From contig NZ_JAGSGD010000001.1 in NCBI RefSeq assembly GCF_016772415.1, positions 3,435,501-3,499,500 of the forward strand: a stretch of DNA of 64,000 nt, written 5' to 3'. The notes beneath the pieces are model-generated. The model made no database searches. It was not told where the DNA came from and saw only the letters and a list, made by a program, of their open reading frames with translations. The DNA comes from Phenylobacterium glaciei. GTDB lineage: Bacteria > Pseudomonadota > Alphaproteobacteria > Caulobacterales > Caulobacteraceae. Positions 17,202 to 25,385 of the stretch are shown in pieces (positions within the stretch are counted from its first letter, which is position 1; every line of letters starts with the position of its first letter). A program made the translations under genes and the position numbers.

Positions 17202-18464
17202 ATGACTGAGACTCTCCCCGACGGCCCGGCCGAACCCACCACCCTGCGCGAGCTGATGAAGCGTCGCGACTTCATGCTGTTCTGGATCGCCCGGGTGGCG
17301 GCCACGCTCGGGGTGCAGATCCAGAGCGTGGCCCTGGGCTGGCAGATGTACGCCGTGGCCCGCGAGACCATGGATGTGAAGCAGTCGGCCTTCTATGTCG
17401 GCATGATCGGCCTGGCCGCCTTCATCCCCGTGTTGTTGCTGTCGCCCTTCGCCGGAGAGACCGCCGACCGGCACGACCGGCGCAAGGTGCTGCTGATCTG
17501 TTACGTCGGCGAGATCGCCACGGCGGTGACCCTGGCGGCGGCCTCGATCTACCACTTCGCCACCATTCCGCTGCTGCTGCTGCTCTCCATGCTGTTCGGC
17601 GCCAGCCGCGCCTTCATGGGTCCCTCCTCAACAGCGCTGGGCCCGATGCTGGTGCCGCGCAGCCTGCTGCCGCGCGCCATCGCTCTAAACTCGCTCGCCT
17701 GGCAGGGCGGGTCCATCGTCGGCCCGGCCATCGGCGGCCTGCTGCTGGCCCATTCGACGGGCCTCTCCTATTCGGTGACCACGGTCCTCTACGTGGTGGC
17801 CTTCGCCTGCGTCTTCATGATCTCCGGCGTGACCCAGCCCATCGTCCAGGCGGGCTCCCGCTGGGCCCTGATCAAGGAGGGGCTGGTCTATACCTGGACC
17901 AACCGGATCGTGTTCGGGGCCATCTCCTTCGACATGTTCGCGGTGCTGCTGGGCGGAGCCACAGCGCTGCTGCCGGTGTTCGCGCGTGATGTGCTGCACG
18001 TGGGCCCCGACGGCTTTGGCATCCTGCGCGCCGGGCCCGCCATAGGCGCGACCCTGGTGGCCGTGATCCTCGCCGGGCGGCCGATCAAGCGCCATGCAGG
18101 GTTGACGATGTTCGCGGGCGTCGCCGTATTCGGCGCGGCGACGATCGTCTTCGGGCTCTCCAAATCCCTGCCGCTGTCGGTCTTCGCCCTGGCCGTGCTG
18201 GGCGGCGCCGACATGCTCAGCGTCTATGTGCGCCAGACCCTCGTGCAGATCGTGACCCCCGATCACATGCGCGGCCGGGTGGCGGCGGTGTCCTCCCTGT
18301 TCATCGGCGCGTCCAACGAACTGGGGGAATTCGAGAGCGGCGTCGTGGCCCGATTCCTGGGTCCCGTGGGCGGCGCGGTGTTTGGTGGCGTCGGCGCGTT
18401 GATCGTGACCGGCGTCTGGGCGAAACTCTTTCCAGCCTTGCGCAAGGCCGACAGGCTCGAATAA
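17202..18464 (+). CDS. MFS transporter, DHA3/EntS-like exporter family
   Basis: A 420-residue permease with about 11-12 hydrophobic helices. The N-terminal half carries RDFMLFWIARVAATLGVQIQ and the cytoplasmic loop ETADRHDRRKVLL, matching MFS motif A. These features and DHMRGRVAAVSSLFIGASNELG in the second half match the enterobactin-exporter/transmembrane-effector group (MFS_3), which usually exports small hydrophobic compounds or siderophores. I chose ATG 17202; an ATG at 17139 would add a non-hydrophobic leader. The 216-base upstream gap probably holds its promoter and that of the divergent GNAT gene, but I see no clear -35/-10 pair. Confidence 0.88.
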   Translation: MTETLPDGPAEPTTLRELMKRRDFMLFWIARVAATLGVQIQSVALGWQMYAVARETMDVKQSAFYVGMIGLAAFIPVLLLSPFAGETADRHDRRKVLLICYVGEIATAVTLAAASIYHFATIPLLLLLSMLFGASRAFMGPSSTALGPMLVPRSLLPRAIALNSLAWQGGSIVGPAIGGLLLAHSTGLSYSVTTVLYVVAFACVFMISGVTQPIVQAGSRWALIKEGLVYTWTNRIVFGAISFDMFAVLLGGATALLPVFARDVLHVGPDGFGILRAGPAIGATLVAVILAGRPIKRHAGLTMFAGVAVFGAATIVFGLSKSLPLSVFALAVLGGADMLSVYVRQTLVQIVTPDHMRGRVAAVSSLFIGASNELGEFESGVVARFLGPVGGAVFGGVGALIVTGVWAKLFPALRKADRLE

Positions 18465-18497
18465 CAGTCGTCGAATTATTTTCAGGGAGATTGGTTC

Positions 18498-19433
18498 ATG
18501 GGTGCTCTTTCAGGCAAAGTTGTTCTTGTTACGGGCGGCGGCAACGGTATCGGCCGCGATTGCGCTCTGATCGCCGCGCAGGAAGGCGCCAAGGTCGTGG
18601 TCAACGATCTGGGTGGCAGCCTCAAGGGCGAAGACGAAGGTTCGGCCGGTCCGGCTGAATCCGTCGCCCAGGAAATCCGCGCCGCGGGCGGTGAAGCGGT
18701 TTCCAATTCCGACAGCGTCACCGACCTCGACGCCGTCTACGGCATGGTCGAGCAGGCCAAGAAGGAATTCGGCGGTCTGCACGCCGTGATCAATCCCGCC
18801 GGCATCCTGCGGGACGTCATGTTCCACAAGATGACCGAAGCCGAGTGGGACGCCGTCATCGCCGTCCACATGCGCGGCTCCTTCAACGTGGCCCGCGCCA
18901 CCATCGAGCTGTTCCGCGAGCAGAACGACGGCGCCTACATGTTCTTCACCTCGACCTCGGGCCTGCTGGGCAACATCGGTCAGGCCAATTACGGCGCGGC
19001 CAAGATGGGCATCGCCGGCCTGTCGCGCATCATCGCCATGGAAGGCGCCCGTAACAACGTGCGCTCCAACTGCGTCGCCCCGGTCGCCTGGACCCGCATG
19101 ACCCAGTCGGTCCCGGTGAAGGATGAAGCCGCCGCCGCCCGTCGCGCCGTGATGGCCGAGAAGATCCGCGCCGACCAACCCGCCCGCTTCTCGGTGGCCA
19201 TGATCACCCCGGCCGCCGCCAGCGTCACGGGCCAGATCTTCGGCTCCTCGGGCGAAACCATCACCCTCTACTCGCAGCCGCGGCCCATCGAGACCGTGAC
19301 CAAGGAAGAGGGCTGGACCGTCGACAGCATCATCAAGGAAGCCATCCCCGCGATGGCCCCGAAGTTCTACCCGGTCACCCGCCCGCCGCTGGCGAGCCAA
19401 GGCGCGGCCCCGGCCACGGCGCCCGCCTCGTAA
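18498..19433 (+). CDS. SDR family oxidoreductase, MFE-2 / 3-hydroxyacyl-CoA dehydrogenase-like
   Basis: A 311-residue short-chain dehydrogenase. The cofactor loop TGGGNGIGRD starts at about residue 13, and the acidic VVNDLGGS strand end suggests NAD(H) preference. The catalytic Ser and Tyr-x3-Lys lie in FTSTSGLLGN and NYGAAKMGI. VHMRGSFNVARA and GILRDVMFHKM resemble the dehydrogenase domain of peroxisomal multifunctional enzyme type 2, which suggests a 3-hydroxyacyl-CoA substrate. The usual NNAG structural motif reads NPAG here. AGGGAGA lies 9 bases before the ATG. A strong terminator follows, so it is monocistronic or the last gene after the MFS gene (33-base gap). Confidence 0.88.
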   Translation: MGALSGKVVLVTGGGNGIGRDCALIAAQEGAKVVVNDLGGSLKGEDEGSAGPAESVAQEIRAAGGEAVSNSDSVTDLDAVYGMVEQAKKEFGGLHAVINPAGILRDVMFHKMTEAEWDAVIAVHMRGSFNVARATIELFREQNDGAYMFFTSTSGLLGNIGQANYGAAKMGIAGLSRIIAMEGARNNVRSNCVAPVAWTRMTQSVPVKDEAAAARRAVMAEKIRADQPARFSVAMITPAAASVTGQIFGSSGETITLYSQPRPIETVTKEEGWTVDSIIKEAIPAMAPKFYPVTRPPLASQGAAPATAPAS

Positions 19434-19458
19434 GAGGTCGCGTTCGCGAAACGATCAG

Positions 19459-19487
19459 GACCCCGGTCGCAAGGCCGGGGTCTTTTT
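19459..19487 (+). terminator. Rho-independent terminator after the SDR gene
   Basis: A perfect 8-bp stem GACCCCGG/CCGGGGTC (19459-19466 with 19475-19482, 8-base loop) is followed by TTTTT. It ends where the convergent GNAT gene's stop codon begins. Confidence 0.88.
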
Positions 19488-20083
19488 CATGTTTGCTGCA
19501 GGGCCCGCCACTGGTCGCGCGTCAGCTCCCAATAGATGGAGCGGCGGATGGAGCCGTCGGGCCGCACGCTTTCGCGCTCGCCCATGCGGATGAAGCCCGC
19601 CCCGTCGATGGCGGCGGCGGAACGGACATTGTCCAGGGCCGCGGTCAGGCCGATCAGCCGGACCCCCAGAACCTCGAAGATCGCGCCCACGGAGTTGGCG
19701 ACGCCCTGTCGGCCGCGCCCGGTGTTCTGCCGATCGGCGCGGGCCGCGCCCGCCAGCTCCGCCGAGGCGCGGTCGGGCCAGACGGTGATGCGGGAATAGC
19801 CGGCGACGCCGCCCGCCTCATCCGGAGTGACCAGCAGGACGCACTCGCCCTTCTGCCGCAGGGCCTCGCTCTCGGCGACCCAGCGGGCGACATTCTCGTG
19901 GGTGAAGGGCCGGGGCAGGTCGTAAATCGGGTCAGACACCCTGGGATCGGAGAACAGGTCCACCAGTCCCGCAACGTGCTGCGGGCCGGCGACACGGTCG
20001 GCGGCGAAGATCCGCACCACCTGGCGGATCGCGGCCTCTTCCTCGGGCGACGTGGTCAGGACCGTTTTCGGCGGCGCGCTCAT
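19487..20083 (-). CDS. GNAT family N-acetyltransferase
   Basis: A 198-residue protein of the RimJ/RimL-like GNAT class: residues 45-75 hold SDPIYDLPRPFTHENVARWV, typical of this group. The central strand is VAGYSRITVWPDRASAELAG, followed by the GVANSVGAIFEVLGVRLIGL region, which replaces the usual Q-x-x-G-x-G loop. The motif B-like ALDNVRSAAAIDGAGFIRMG follows. The substrate is unknown. It is convergent with the SDR gene across a terminator. Confidence 0.8.
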   Translation of the reverse strand: MSAPPKTVLTTSPEEEAAIRQVVRIFAADRVAGPQHVAGLVDLFSDPRVSDPIYDLPRPFTHENVARWVAESEALRQKGECVLLVTPDEAGGVAGYSRITVWPDRASAELAGAARADRQNTGRGRQGVANSVGAIFEVLGVRLIGLTAALDNVRSAAAIDGAGFIRMGERESVRPDGSIRRSIYWELTRDQWRALQQT

Positions 20084-20154
20084 GGCGTCCTCCCTGGCTG
20101 GGCTCTTGGTGGCCCGGAACTTGCGTAACCTTAACGGGAAGACCGGAGTTTCGC

Positions 20155-20571
20155 ATGCCCATTTCCGCCCTCGCCGCCTCAGCCATCACCGCGCTCCTGC
20201 CCAAGGCGGTCGACGCCGTCAGCAAGGCCGTGAGCGGGGCGGACGCCGCGGCGATGAAGGTCGCCGACTCCAAGGCCAAGACCAAGGAGACCCTCGACGC
20301 CATACGCGACAAGGGAATCTACCAGTGGGCCAAGGAACAGCAGGTCGAGAAGCTGAAGGAAAAGATCCGCGCCCAGGTGCTGGCCGCCCGGGGAACCAGC
20401 GAGGGCGACCTGGCCAAGCTCGACCCGAAGTCCCGGGCTTCTACCGAGGCTTCGATCACCGAGGAGATCGCCCGCCGCATCAAGGAAGCCATGCTCCAGG
20501 AGCTCGAGCACCAGGCAAAATCCGGCAAGAACGGCAAACAAGGCCCGGCCATTATCGACATCAAGGTCTGA
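20155..20571 (+). CDS. Hypothetical protein, no recognised family
   Basis: A 138-residue protein with no cysteine and no motif that I recognise. The N-terminal 30 residues (MPISALAASAITALLPKAVD) are hydrophobic and alanine-rich but interrupted by charges; they could be an amphipathic helix rather than a signal peptide. The middle (residues 40-75) and the segment 95-125 are rich in Lys/Glu with heptad-like spacing, suggesting helical coiled coils. The C-terminus is GPAIIDIKV. It stands between two minus-strand GNAT genes, so it has its own promoter; TAACCTTAAC lies just upstream. Codon usage looks like that of the neighbours, with no sign of transfer. Confidence 0.65.
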   Translation: MPISALAASAITALLPKAVDAVSKAVSGADAAAMKVADSKAKTKETLDAIRDKGIYQWAKEQQVEKLKEKIRAQVLAARGTSEGDLAKLDPKSRASTEASITEEIARRIKEAMLQELEHQAKSGKNGKQGPAIIDIKV

Positions 20572-20607
20572 TCTCAATACCGCTCATCCCGGCGACCGGG
20601 TGGGGTT

Positions 20608-21087
20608 TCAGCCCAGCGCCAATTTTCTCAACGCCTCGTCGGTCAGCCGGCGCACCGTCCACTCCGACTGCGAGGCTGCGCCGAGCCCGTCATAGAAGGC
20701 GATGGCCGGCGCGTTCCAGTTGAGCACCGCCCATTCCAGCCGCGCCAGGCCCTGCGCTTCGCAACGCTGGGCAAGGGCCCGCAGCAGGGCCTTGCCGGCC
20801 CCGATCCCGCGCGCTTCGGGGACCACGAACAGGTCCTCCAGATAGATCCCGTGACGGCCCCGGAAGGTGGAATAGTTGTAGAACCAGATGGCGAAACCCA
20901 CCGGCGCGCCGTCCTGCTCGGCGATGTCGCAGAACAGGCGCGGGGTCTCGCCGAAAAGGTGCCCGGCGAGGTCGGCTTGCGTGGCCTCCACCTCGTGCAG
21001 CAGCTTTTCATACTCGGCCAGGGCGCGGATGAAGCCGAAGATGGTGGAGGCGTCGGCGGGAACGGCGGGTCGGACAGTGACGGTCAC
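20608..21087 (-). CDS. GNAT acetyltransferase, spermidine/spermine N1-acetyltransferase-like
   Basis: A 159-residue GNAT protein closely resembling the SAT/diamine acetyltransferase group: the family hallmark NYSTFRGRHGIYLEDLFVVP is present, followed by the acetyl-CoA loop RGIGAGKALL and WAVLNWNAPAIAFYDGLGA. Members acetylate polyamines or related amines such as thialysine; the actual substrate here is not determined. The N-terminus MTVTVRPAVPADASTIFGFI is standard. It is divergent from the TfoX gene (36-base gap between starts). Confidence 0.9.
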   Translation of the reverse strand: MTVTVRPAVPADASTIFGFIRALAEYEKLLHEVEATQADLAGHLFGETPRLFCDIAEQDGAPVGFAIWFYNYSTFRGRHGIYLEDLFVVPEARGIGAGKALLRALAQRCEAQGLARLEWAVLNWNAPAIAFYDGLGAASQSEWTVRRLTDEALRKLALG

Positions 21088-21123
21088 GGCGGCTATGGTT
21101 CTCTCTGGCTTGGCGAGGAGCGC

Positions 21124-21468
21124 ATGGCGGTTTCAACCGAATTTGTCGACTACATCCTGGAGCAGCTCGCGCCTCTGGGCGGGATCACCCACCGCCGCAT
21201 GTTCGGCGGGGTCGGCCTGTCGCGACAAGAGCTGTTCTTCGCCCTGATCGCCGAAGACACCCTCTATCTCAAGGTCGACGACGCCAACCGCGCGGACTTC
21301 GAGGCGGCGGGCTGCGAACCCTTCAAGCCCTTCGGCGGCGACAAGGCGATGAGCTACTGGTCGGCGCCCCTCGAGGCCCTGGAAGACCCCGACCTGCTGG
21401 CCGCCTGGGCGGGCAAGGGCGTCGACGCCGCCGCCCGCGCCAGGACAAAGCCGAAGCGAAAAACCTAG
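21124..21468 (+). CDS. TfoX/Sxy N-terminal domain protein
   Basis: A 114-residue single-domain protein: FVDYILEQLAPLGGITHRRM is followed by the TfoX_N hallmark FGGVGL and the ALIAEDTLYLKVDD strand, then FEAAGCEPFKPFGGDKAMSYW. The C-terminal TfoX domain is absent, as in many alphaproteobacterial small TfoX-like proteins. In gammaproteobacteria TfoX regulates competence; a regulatory role here is unproven. The ATG at 21124 has GGCGAGGAG just upstream. It converges with the HSDL2-like SDR gene (4-base overlap). Confidence 0.9.
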   Translation: MAVSTEFVDYILEQLAPLGGITHRRMFGGVGLSRQELFFALIAEDTLYLKVDDANRADFEAAGCEPFKPFGGDKAMSYWSAPLEALEDPDLLAAWAGKGVDAAARARTKPKRKT

Positions 21469-22322
21469 CCGATGACCACGCCGGGCGGCGGGACGGAGTC
21501 GGCCGGCACGAAGAAGTCGGGCATCAGCCGGGTGGTGGGATCGACCCGGTATTTGTCGAAGTCACGCTCCCCCTCTGCATCGAGGAAGCTGTCGTCGATC
21601 AGGAAGTTGCCGGTGAAATCACGGGCCGGCTTCTCGAAGATGGCGTGGGCGGCGTCGGCCATGATCTCCACCGTGCGGCACTGCTTCATGCCCTCGTCGC
21701 CGGCCAGGGCGAACCGGATGGCGGCCGTGGCGATCCCGGTACGGGGCCAAAGCGCGTTGAAGGCGATCCCGTCGGCCTTGAACTCCTCGGCCATCCCCAG
21801 GACGCACATGCTCATGCCGAACTTGGCCATGGTGTAGGCCACGTGGCCACCGAACCAGCGGGGGCTCATGTCCAGCGGCGGCGACAGGGCCAGGACGTGG
21901 GGGTTGGCGGCGTTCTTCAGGTGCGGGATGCAGGCCTTGGAGGTCAGGTAGGTGCCCCGCGCATTGACCTGGTTCATCAGGTCGTAGCGCTTCATGTCGG
22001 TCTGCAGAGTGCCGGTGAGCTGGATGGCCGAGGCGTTGTTGACGCAGATGTCGACACCACCGAAGGCGGCGACTGTTTTCTCCACCGCCTCGTAGACGCT
22101 GGACTCGTCGCGGACGTCGACGATCAGCGGCAGGGCCTTGCCGCCCGCCGCCTCGATCTCCTTGGCGGCGGAATAGATGGTGCCGGGCAGGTGCTTGTGC
22201 GGCTCGGCCGTCTTGGCGGCGATGGCGATATTGGCGCCGTCGCGGGCGGCGCGCAGGGCGATGGCCAGGCCGATACCGCGGCTGGCGCCGGTGACGAAGA
22301 GGGTCTTGCCTTGCAGGCTCAT
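21465..22322 (-). CDS. SDR oxidoreductase, HSDL2-like
   Basis: A 285-residue SDR strongly resembling hydroxysteroid dehydrogenase-like protein 2: VTGASRGIGLAIALRAARDG at the cofactor loop, then the family-specific PGTIYSAAKEIEAAGGKALP, and the active-site block HVAYTMAKFGMSMCVLGMAE with the Tyr-x3-Lys pair. The C-terminal FLIDDSFLDAEG is also characteristic. HSDL2 proteins act in fatty-acid or steroid metabolism; no SCP2 domain is attached here. It overlaps the next SDR gene by 4 bases in the hydratase-SDR-SDR operon. Confidence 0.88.
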   Translation of the reverse strand: MSLQGKTLFVTGASRGIGLAIALRAARDGANIAIAAKTAEPHKHLPGTIYSAAKEIEAAGGKALPLIVDVRDESSVYEAVEKTVAAFGGVDICVNNASAIQLTGTLQTDMKRYDLMNQVNARGTYLTSKACIPHLKNAANPHVLALSPPLDMSPRWFGGHVAYTMAKFGMSMCVLGMAEEFKADGIAFNALWPRTGIATAAIRFALAGDEGMKQCRTVEIMADAAHAIFEKPARDFTGNFLIDDSFLDAEGERDFDKYRVDPTTRLMPDFFVPADSVPPPGVVIG

Positions 22323-23284
22323 AGCTTCACTCCGGTGGTGTCTTCGGACAGGGCCCAGAGGCGCTCAGCGCTCTCGGGGTCCAGGGCGTGGGGCATCACC
22401 CCCTGATAGGGATCGGCGGGGTCGAAGGGGACGGCCTCGGCGAGGTTTTCGAGATAGAGGCCGCCGACGCCCTCCAGCTCCGGACCGATGGCGGCCCAGA
22501 CGCTGGTGGAGGCGCCCTGGGCGGGGGTCTTGAAGCCCTCGCGGACCACGCCCTCGGCGTTCATCCAGCCCAGGGCGATCATCTCCTCCCGGGCCATGTG
22601 GCGCTGCAGCGGGGTCATGATGCCGCCCGGCATCACCGAGTTGGCGGTGATGCCGAGGTCGGCGAAGCGCTTGTGATAGCCGACCGCGAACAGGGCGTTG
22701 GCGGTCTTGGACTGACCGTAGGATTCCCACTTGTCGTAGGGCCGGGTGCGGTAGTGAACGTCGTCCCAGTTGATGCCACCCCGACGGTGGCCGCCGGAGC
22801 TCAGGGAGACCAGGCGGGCCGAGCGCCCCTCCTCCGAGCCGTTCATCAGGGCGCGCGTCAGGCCGACGCCCAGCAGGAAGTGGCCGAAGTGATTGGTGCC
22901 GATCTGCATCTCCAGATCGTCGGCGGTGTAGGTCTGCGGACAGGCCATGACGCCGGCGTTGTTGATCAGCACGTTCAGCGGCGCGTCGCCCCAGGCGCTG
23001 ACGAAGCCGGCCACGGAGGCCAGATCGGAGAGATCCAGCGCGCCGACCTTGACCCGCTCGGAGCCGATGTCGCCGTTGATCTCGGCGGCCGCCTTCTCGC
23101 CGGCCTCGCGGTTGCGCACAGCGATGGTGACCTCCGCGCCGGCGGCGGCCAGCGCCCGGGCGGTCTCGATGCCGATGCCGGTGGCCGCGCCGGTGATCAC
23201 CACCGTGCGGCCGGTCAGGTCATGGTCCTCGGCGATCTCGGCGGCGTCGGTGAAGGGCGACAGGCCTGTAGTGATGCGGGCCAT
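22319..23284 (-). CDS. SDR oxidoreductase, retinol-dehydrogenase/WWOX-like
   Basis: A 321-residue extended SDR: DDHD-like lead DAAEIAEDHDLTGRTVVITG, the cofactor loop GAATGIGIETARALAAAGA, and NVLINNAGVMACPQTYTADD. The retinol-dehydrogenase-like block QIGTNHFGHFLLGVGLTRAL follows, with a Ser strand VSLSSGGHRRGG and the catalytic YGQSKTANALFAV. The ATG follows the stop codon of the enoyl-CoA hydratase gene directly (TAGATG), so translation is coupled. The substrate is a lipid or retinoid-like alcohol by family, not proven. Confidence 0.88.
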   Translation of the reverse strand: MARITTGLSPFTDAAEIAEDHDLTGRTVVITGAATGIGIETARALAAAGAEVTIAVRNREAGEKAAAEINGDIGSERVKVGALDLSDLASVAGFVSAWGDAPLNVLINNAGVMACPQTYTADDLEMQIGTNHFGHFLLGVGLTRALMNGSEEGRSARLVSLSSGGHRRGGINWDDVHYRTRPYDKWESYGQSKTANALFAVGYHKRFADLGITANSVMPGGIMTPLQRHMAREEMIALGWMNAEGVVREGFKTPAQGASTSVWAAIGPELEGVGGLYLENLAEAVPFDPADPYQGVMPHALDPESAERLWALSEDTTGVKL

Positions 23285-24064
23285 CTAGGAGACCTTCGCA
23301 AAGTCGGGCGCGCGCTTCTCGGCGAAGGCGGCGAAGGCCTCCTTGGCTTCCGGCGACTTGAGCTGCGCAGCGAAGTGGCGGCCCTCCTCGTCCATGCGGT
23401 TGGCGATCGCCTCGCCGTCGCGCATCAAGGCCTTGGTGATCACCACGGCGGCGGGCGGCCGGGCGGCGACCGCATCGGCGGCGGCCTTGGCCCGGGCGCG
23501 GAGTTGGTCGGTGGGGACCGCCGCATTGGCGATGCCCCAGTCGACGGCCTTCTTGGCGTCCACGGCCTCCCCCAGCACGAACATCGAGAAGGCGCGCGCG
23601 TGGCCGATGCGGGCCGGCAGGGTCAGGCTGGAGGCGGCCTCCGGCACCAGGGCCAGGTTGACGAAGGGGGTGGTGAGCAGGGCGTCTTCGGAGATGTAGA
23701 CGAGATCGCAGTGCAGCAGCATGGTGACGCCGACGCCCACAGCGCGGCCGTTCACGGCGGCCACCAGCGGGGTCTTGGCGCGCGCCAGGGCGGCCAGCAG
23801 CGGGTTGCCGCCACGGCGGGCCTCATTGGCGCTGGCGTCGCCCGAATTGACCGCGGCGAAGTCGGACAGGTCGTTGCCGGCGGTGAACATGTCGCCATTG
23901 GCCTGGATCAGGACGCAGCGGACCTCCCTGTCGAACTCGGCCTGGTCGATGGCGTCGCCCAGGGCCTGGTACATGTCCCGGGTCAGGGCGTTCTTCTTCT
24001 CGGGCCGGTTCAGCGTCAGGGTCAGCACCCCGCCCGCCTTCTCGCTCAAGACATGGTCACTCAT
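23285..24064 (-). CDS. Enoyl-CoA hydratase/isomerase family protein
   Basis: A 259-residue crotonase-fold protein: VLTLTLNRPEKKNALTRDMY at the start, the oxyanion-hole regions FTAGNDLSDFA and NGRAVGVGVTMLLHCDLVYI, and TPFVNLALVPEAASSLTLPA. The usual first catalytic Glu of hydratases is not conserved in the second block (GVGVTMLLH), so isomerase or another crotonase activity is possible. It is the first gene of the hydratase-SDR-SDR operon, with GAGGGAG ahead of the ATG and an A+T-rich promoter-like element 28-38 bases upstream. Confidence 0.9.
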   Translation of the reverse strand: MSDHVLSEKAGGVLTLTLNRPEKKNALTRDMYQALGDAIDQAEFDREVRCVLIQANGDMFTAGNDLSDFAAVNSGDASANEARRGGNPLLAALARAKTPLVAAVNGRAVGVGVTMLLHCDLVYISEDALLTTPFVNLALVPEAASSLTLPARIGHARAFSMFVLGEAVDAKKAVDWGIANAAVPTDQLRARAKAAADAVAARPPAAVVITKALMRDGEAIANRMDEEGRHFAAQLKSPEAKEAFAAFAEKRAPDFAKVS

Positions 24065-24091
24065 CGTCCCACTCCCTCAATTTCTTACGTC

Positions 24092-24102
24092 GTATATTAT
24101 AC
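24092..24102 (-). promoter_or_regulatory. TATAAT box / short palindrome ahead of the enoyl-CoA hydratase operon
   Basis: An 11-base odd palindrome, GTATA-T-TATAC on the plus strand, stands out in a G+C-rich context. On the minus strand the same bases contain a perfect TATAAT, 28-33 bases before the hydratase ATG, so it is a good -10 candidate; I see no convincing -35. The palindrome could also bind a TetR- or GntR-type repressor. Both readings are inferred. Confidence 0.5.
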
Positions 24103-24148
24103 CGCCCGGCGGGATGCGATAGCGTCGCGCGGTGATTTCTTTGCAGGC

Positions 24149-25213
24149 CTAGGCGGCGCGATACCAGTCCACGCCTTGGGCGTCGGTCTCGCGTACCGCC
24201 TGGCCCCGGGTGATCAGGCAGTTGAGATGGGCCAGGCTCTCGCCCGTCGCCATGCCCAGCACCCACGCGTCGATCTTGCGCCGGAACAGCACCGAGAAGA
24301 CGTCCACCGAGCGCTTCGGCTCGGAGATCAGCGCCTTCAGCCGGGTCAGTCCTCGCTCGTGCCCGCCGATCAGGTGGTCGATGCGGGCGTGCAGGCCATG
24401 GAAGGGGTCGTTGTGGGCGGGCAGGACGAGGACGTCGTCGGGCACCTTGGTCTTGATGCGGGCAAGCGACACCAGCCAGTCGGTCAGAGGATCGCCGCCG
24501 GGCTCGGTGGGGAAGACCGAGACGTTGGAGGAAATCTTCGGCAGCACCTGGTCGCCGCTGATCAGCAGCTTCAGGTCCGGGCAATAGAGGCAGGCGTGCT
24601 CCGGCGAATGGCCCGAGCCCACCACGATGCGCCAGGCATGATCACCGATCTGAATCTCATCGTCGTCCGACAGCCGCTGGAAGCTGGCCGGCAGGGCGTG
24701 CAGCCCCTTGCCGAAGCCGCCGAACCGGGCGCGGTAGGTTTCGATCTGTTCCTCGTTCCACCCGGCGCCGCGATAGAATCGCAGGGCGTCCTCCGGCGCC
24801 TCGCGCCCGGTGTCGGCCGCCAGGTTGTGGCACATCAGGAATTCCAGCCGGGTGATCCACAGGCGGCAGTCGAACTTTCGCGTCAGCCAGCCGGCCATGC
24901 CGATGTGGTCTGGGTGCATGTGGGTGACGAACACCCTGGTCACCGGCAGGCCGCCCAGGGACTGGGCGAAGGCCTCCCGCCAGGCCTGCATGGTCTCCGA
25001 TCCGCCCATGCCCGTATCGACGATCGCCCAGCCCTCACCCTCACGAATCGCCCAGACATTGATGAAGGCCAGCGACCCGCCCAGCGGCATCCGCAGCCAC
25101 TTCACGCCAGGCGCCACGTCCAGCGCCTCGCCGGTCCTGGGCCCGCGTTCGAAGGGGTAGACGAGCTTCGGACGTGGGTGCTCGACAATGGTCTCTTCGA
25201 ATCCGTCCCGCAT
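24149..25213 (-). CDS. MBL-fold metallo-hydrolase
   Basis: A 354-residue metallo-beta-lactamase-fold hydrolase: the first strand reaches AIVDTGMGG, followed by the metal motif THMHPDHIG (H-x-H-x-D-H), GSGHSPEHACLYCPD with the third His, LISGDQVLPKIS with the bridging Asp, and LPAHNDPF with the last His. The C-terminal helical domain LISEPKRSVDVFSVLFRRKI is typical of the LACTB2-like group. The ATG at 25213 has GGAG about 8 bases upstream. It is the most upstream gene of this minus-strand stretch; 84 bases and a promoter-like element separate it from the hydratase. The substrate is unknown, possibly a thioester given the neighbours. Confidence 0.88.
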   Translation of the reverse strand: MRDGFEETIVEHPRPKLVYPFERGPRTGEALDVAPGVKWLRMPLGGSLAFINVWAIREGEGWAIVDTGMGGSETMQAWREAFAQSLGGLPVTRVFVTHMHPDHIGMAGWLTRKFDCRLWITRLEFLMCHNLAADTGREAPEDALRFYRGAGWNEEQIETYRARFGGFGKGLHALPASFQRLSDDDEIQIGDHAWRIVVGSGHSPEHACLYCPDLKLLISGDQVLPKISSNVSVFPTEPGGDPLTDWLVSLARIKTKVPDDVLVLPAHNDPFHGLHARIDHLIGGHERGLTRLKALISEPKRSVDVFSVLFRRKIDAWVLGMATGESLAHLNCLITRGQAVRETDAQGVDWYRAA

Positions 25214-25319
25214 GCCCGCAGCTCCAACCGATGTTCGGTCATTGTCGCGCCACAGGCGGTCTCTATCAAACCGCAATACGGTCCTGCGCGGCTCAGTTCA
25301 GACGCCGTTCACGCCAAAC

Positions 25320-25349
25320 TTGATTTGAGGGACGCAGGGGCGCTTAAGT
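25320..25349 (+). promoter_or_regulatory. Candidate promoter of the cysteine-repeat protein gene
   Basis: TTGATT (25320-25325) and TTAAGT (25344-25349) are separated by 18 bases and lie about 36 bases before the ATG at 25386. The match to a sigma-70 consensus is moderate; it is the only such pair in the 172-base divergent gap. Confidence 0.4.
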
Positions 25350-25385
25350 CCGCCCAGAGGAACTACCCCAGGAGAGATCACGACC

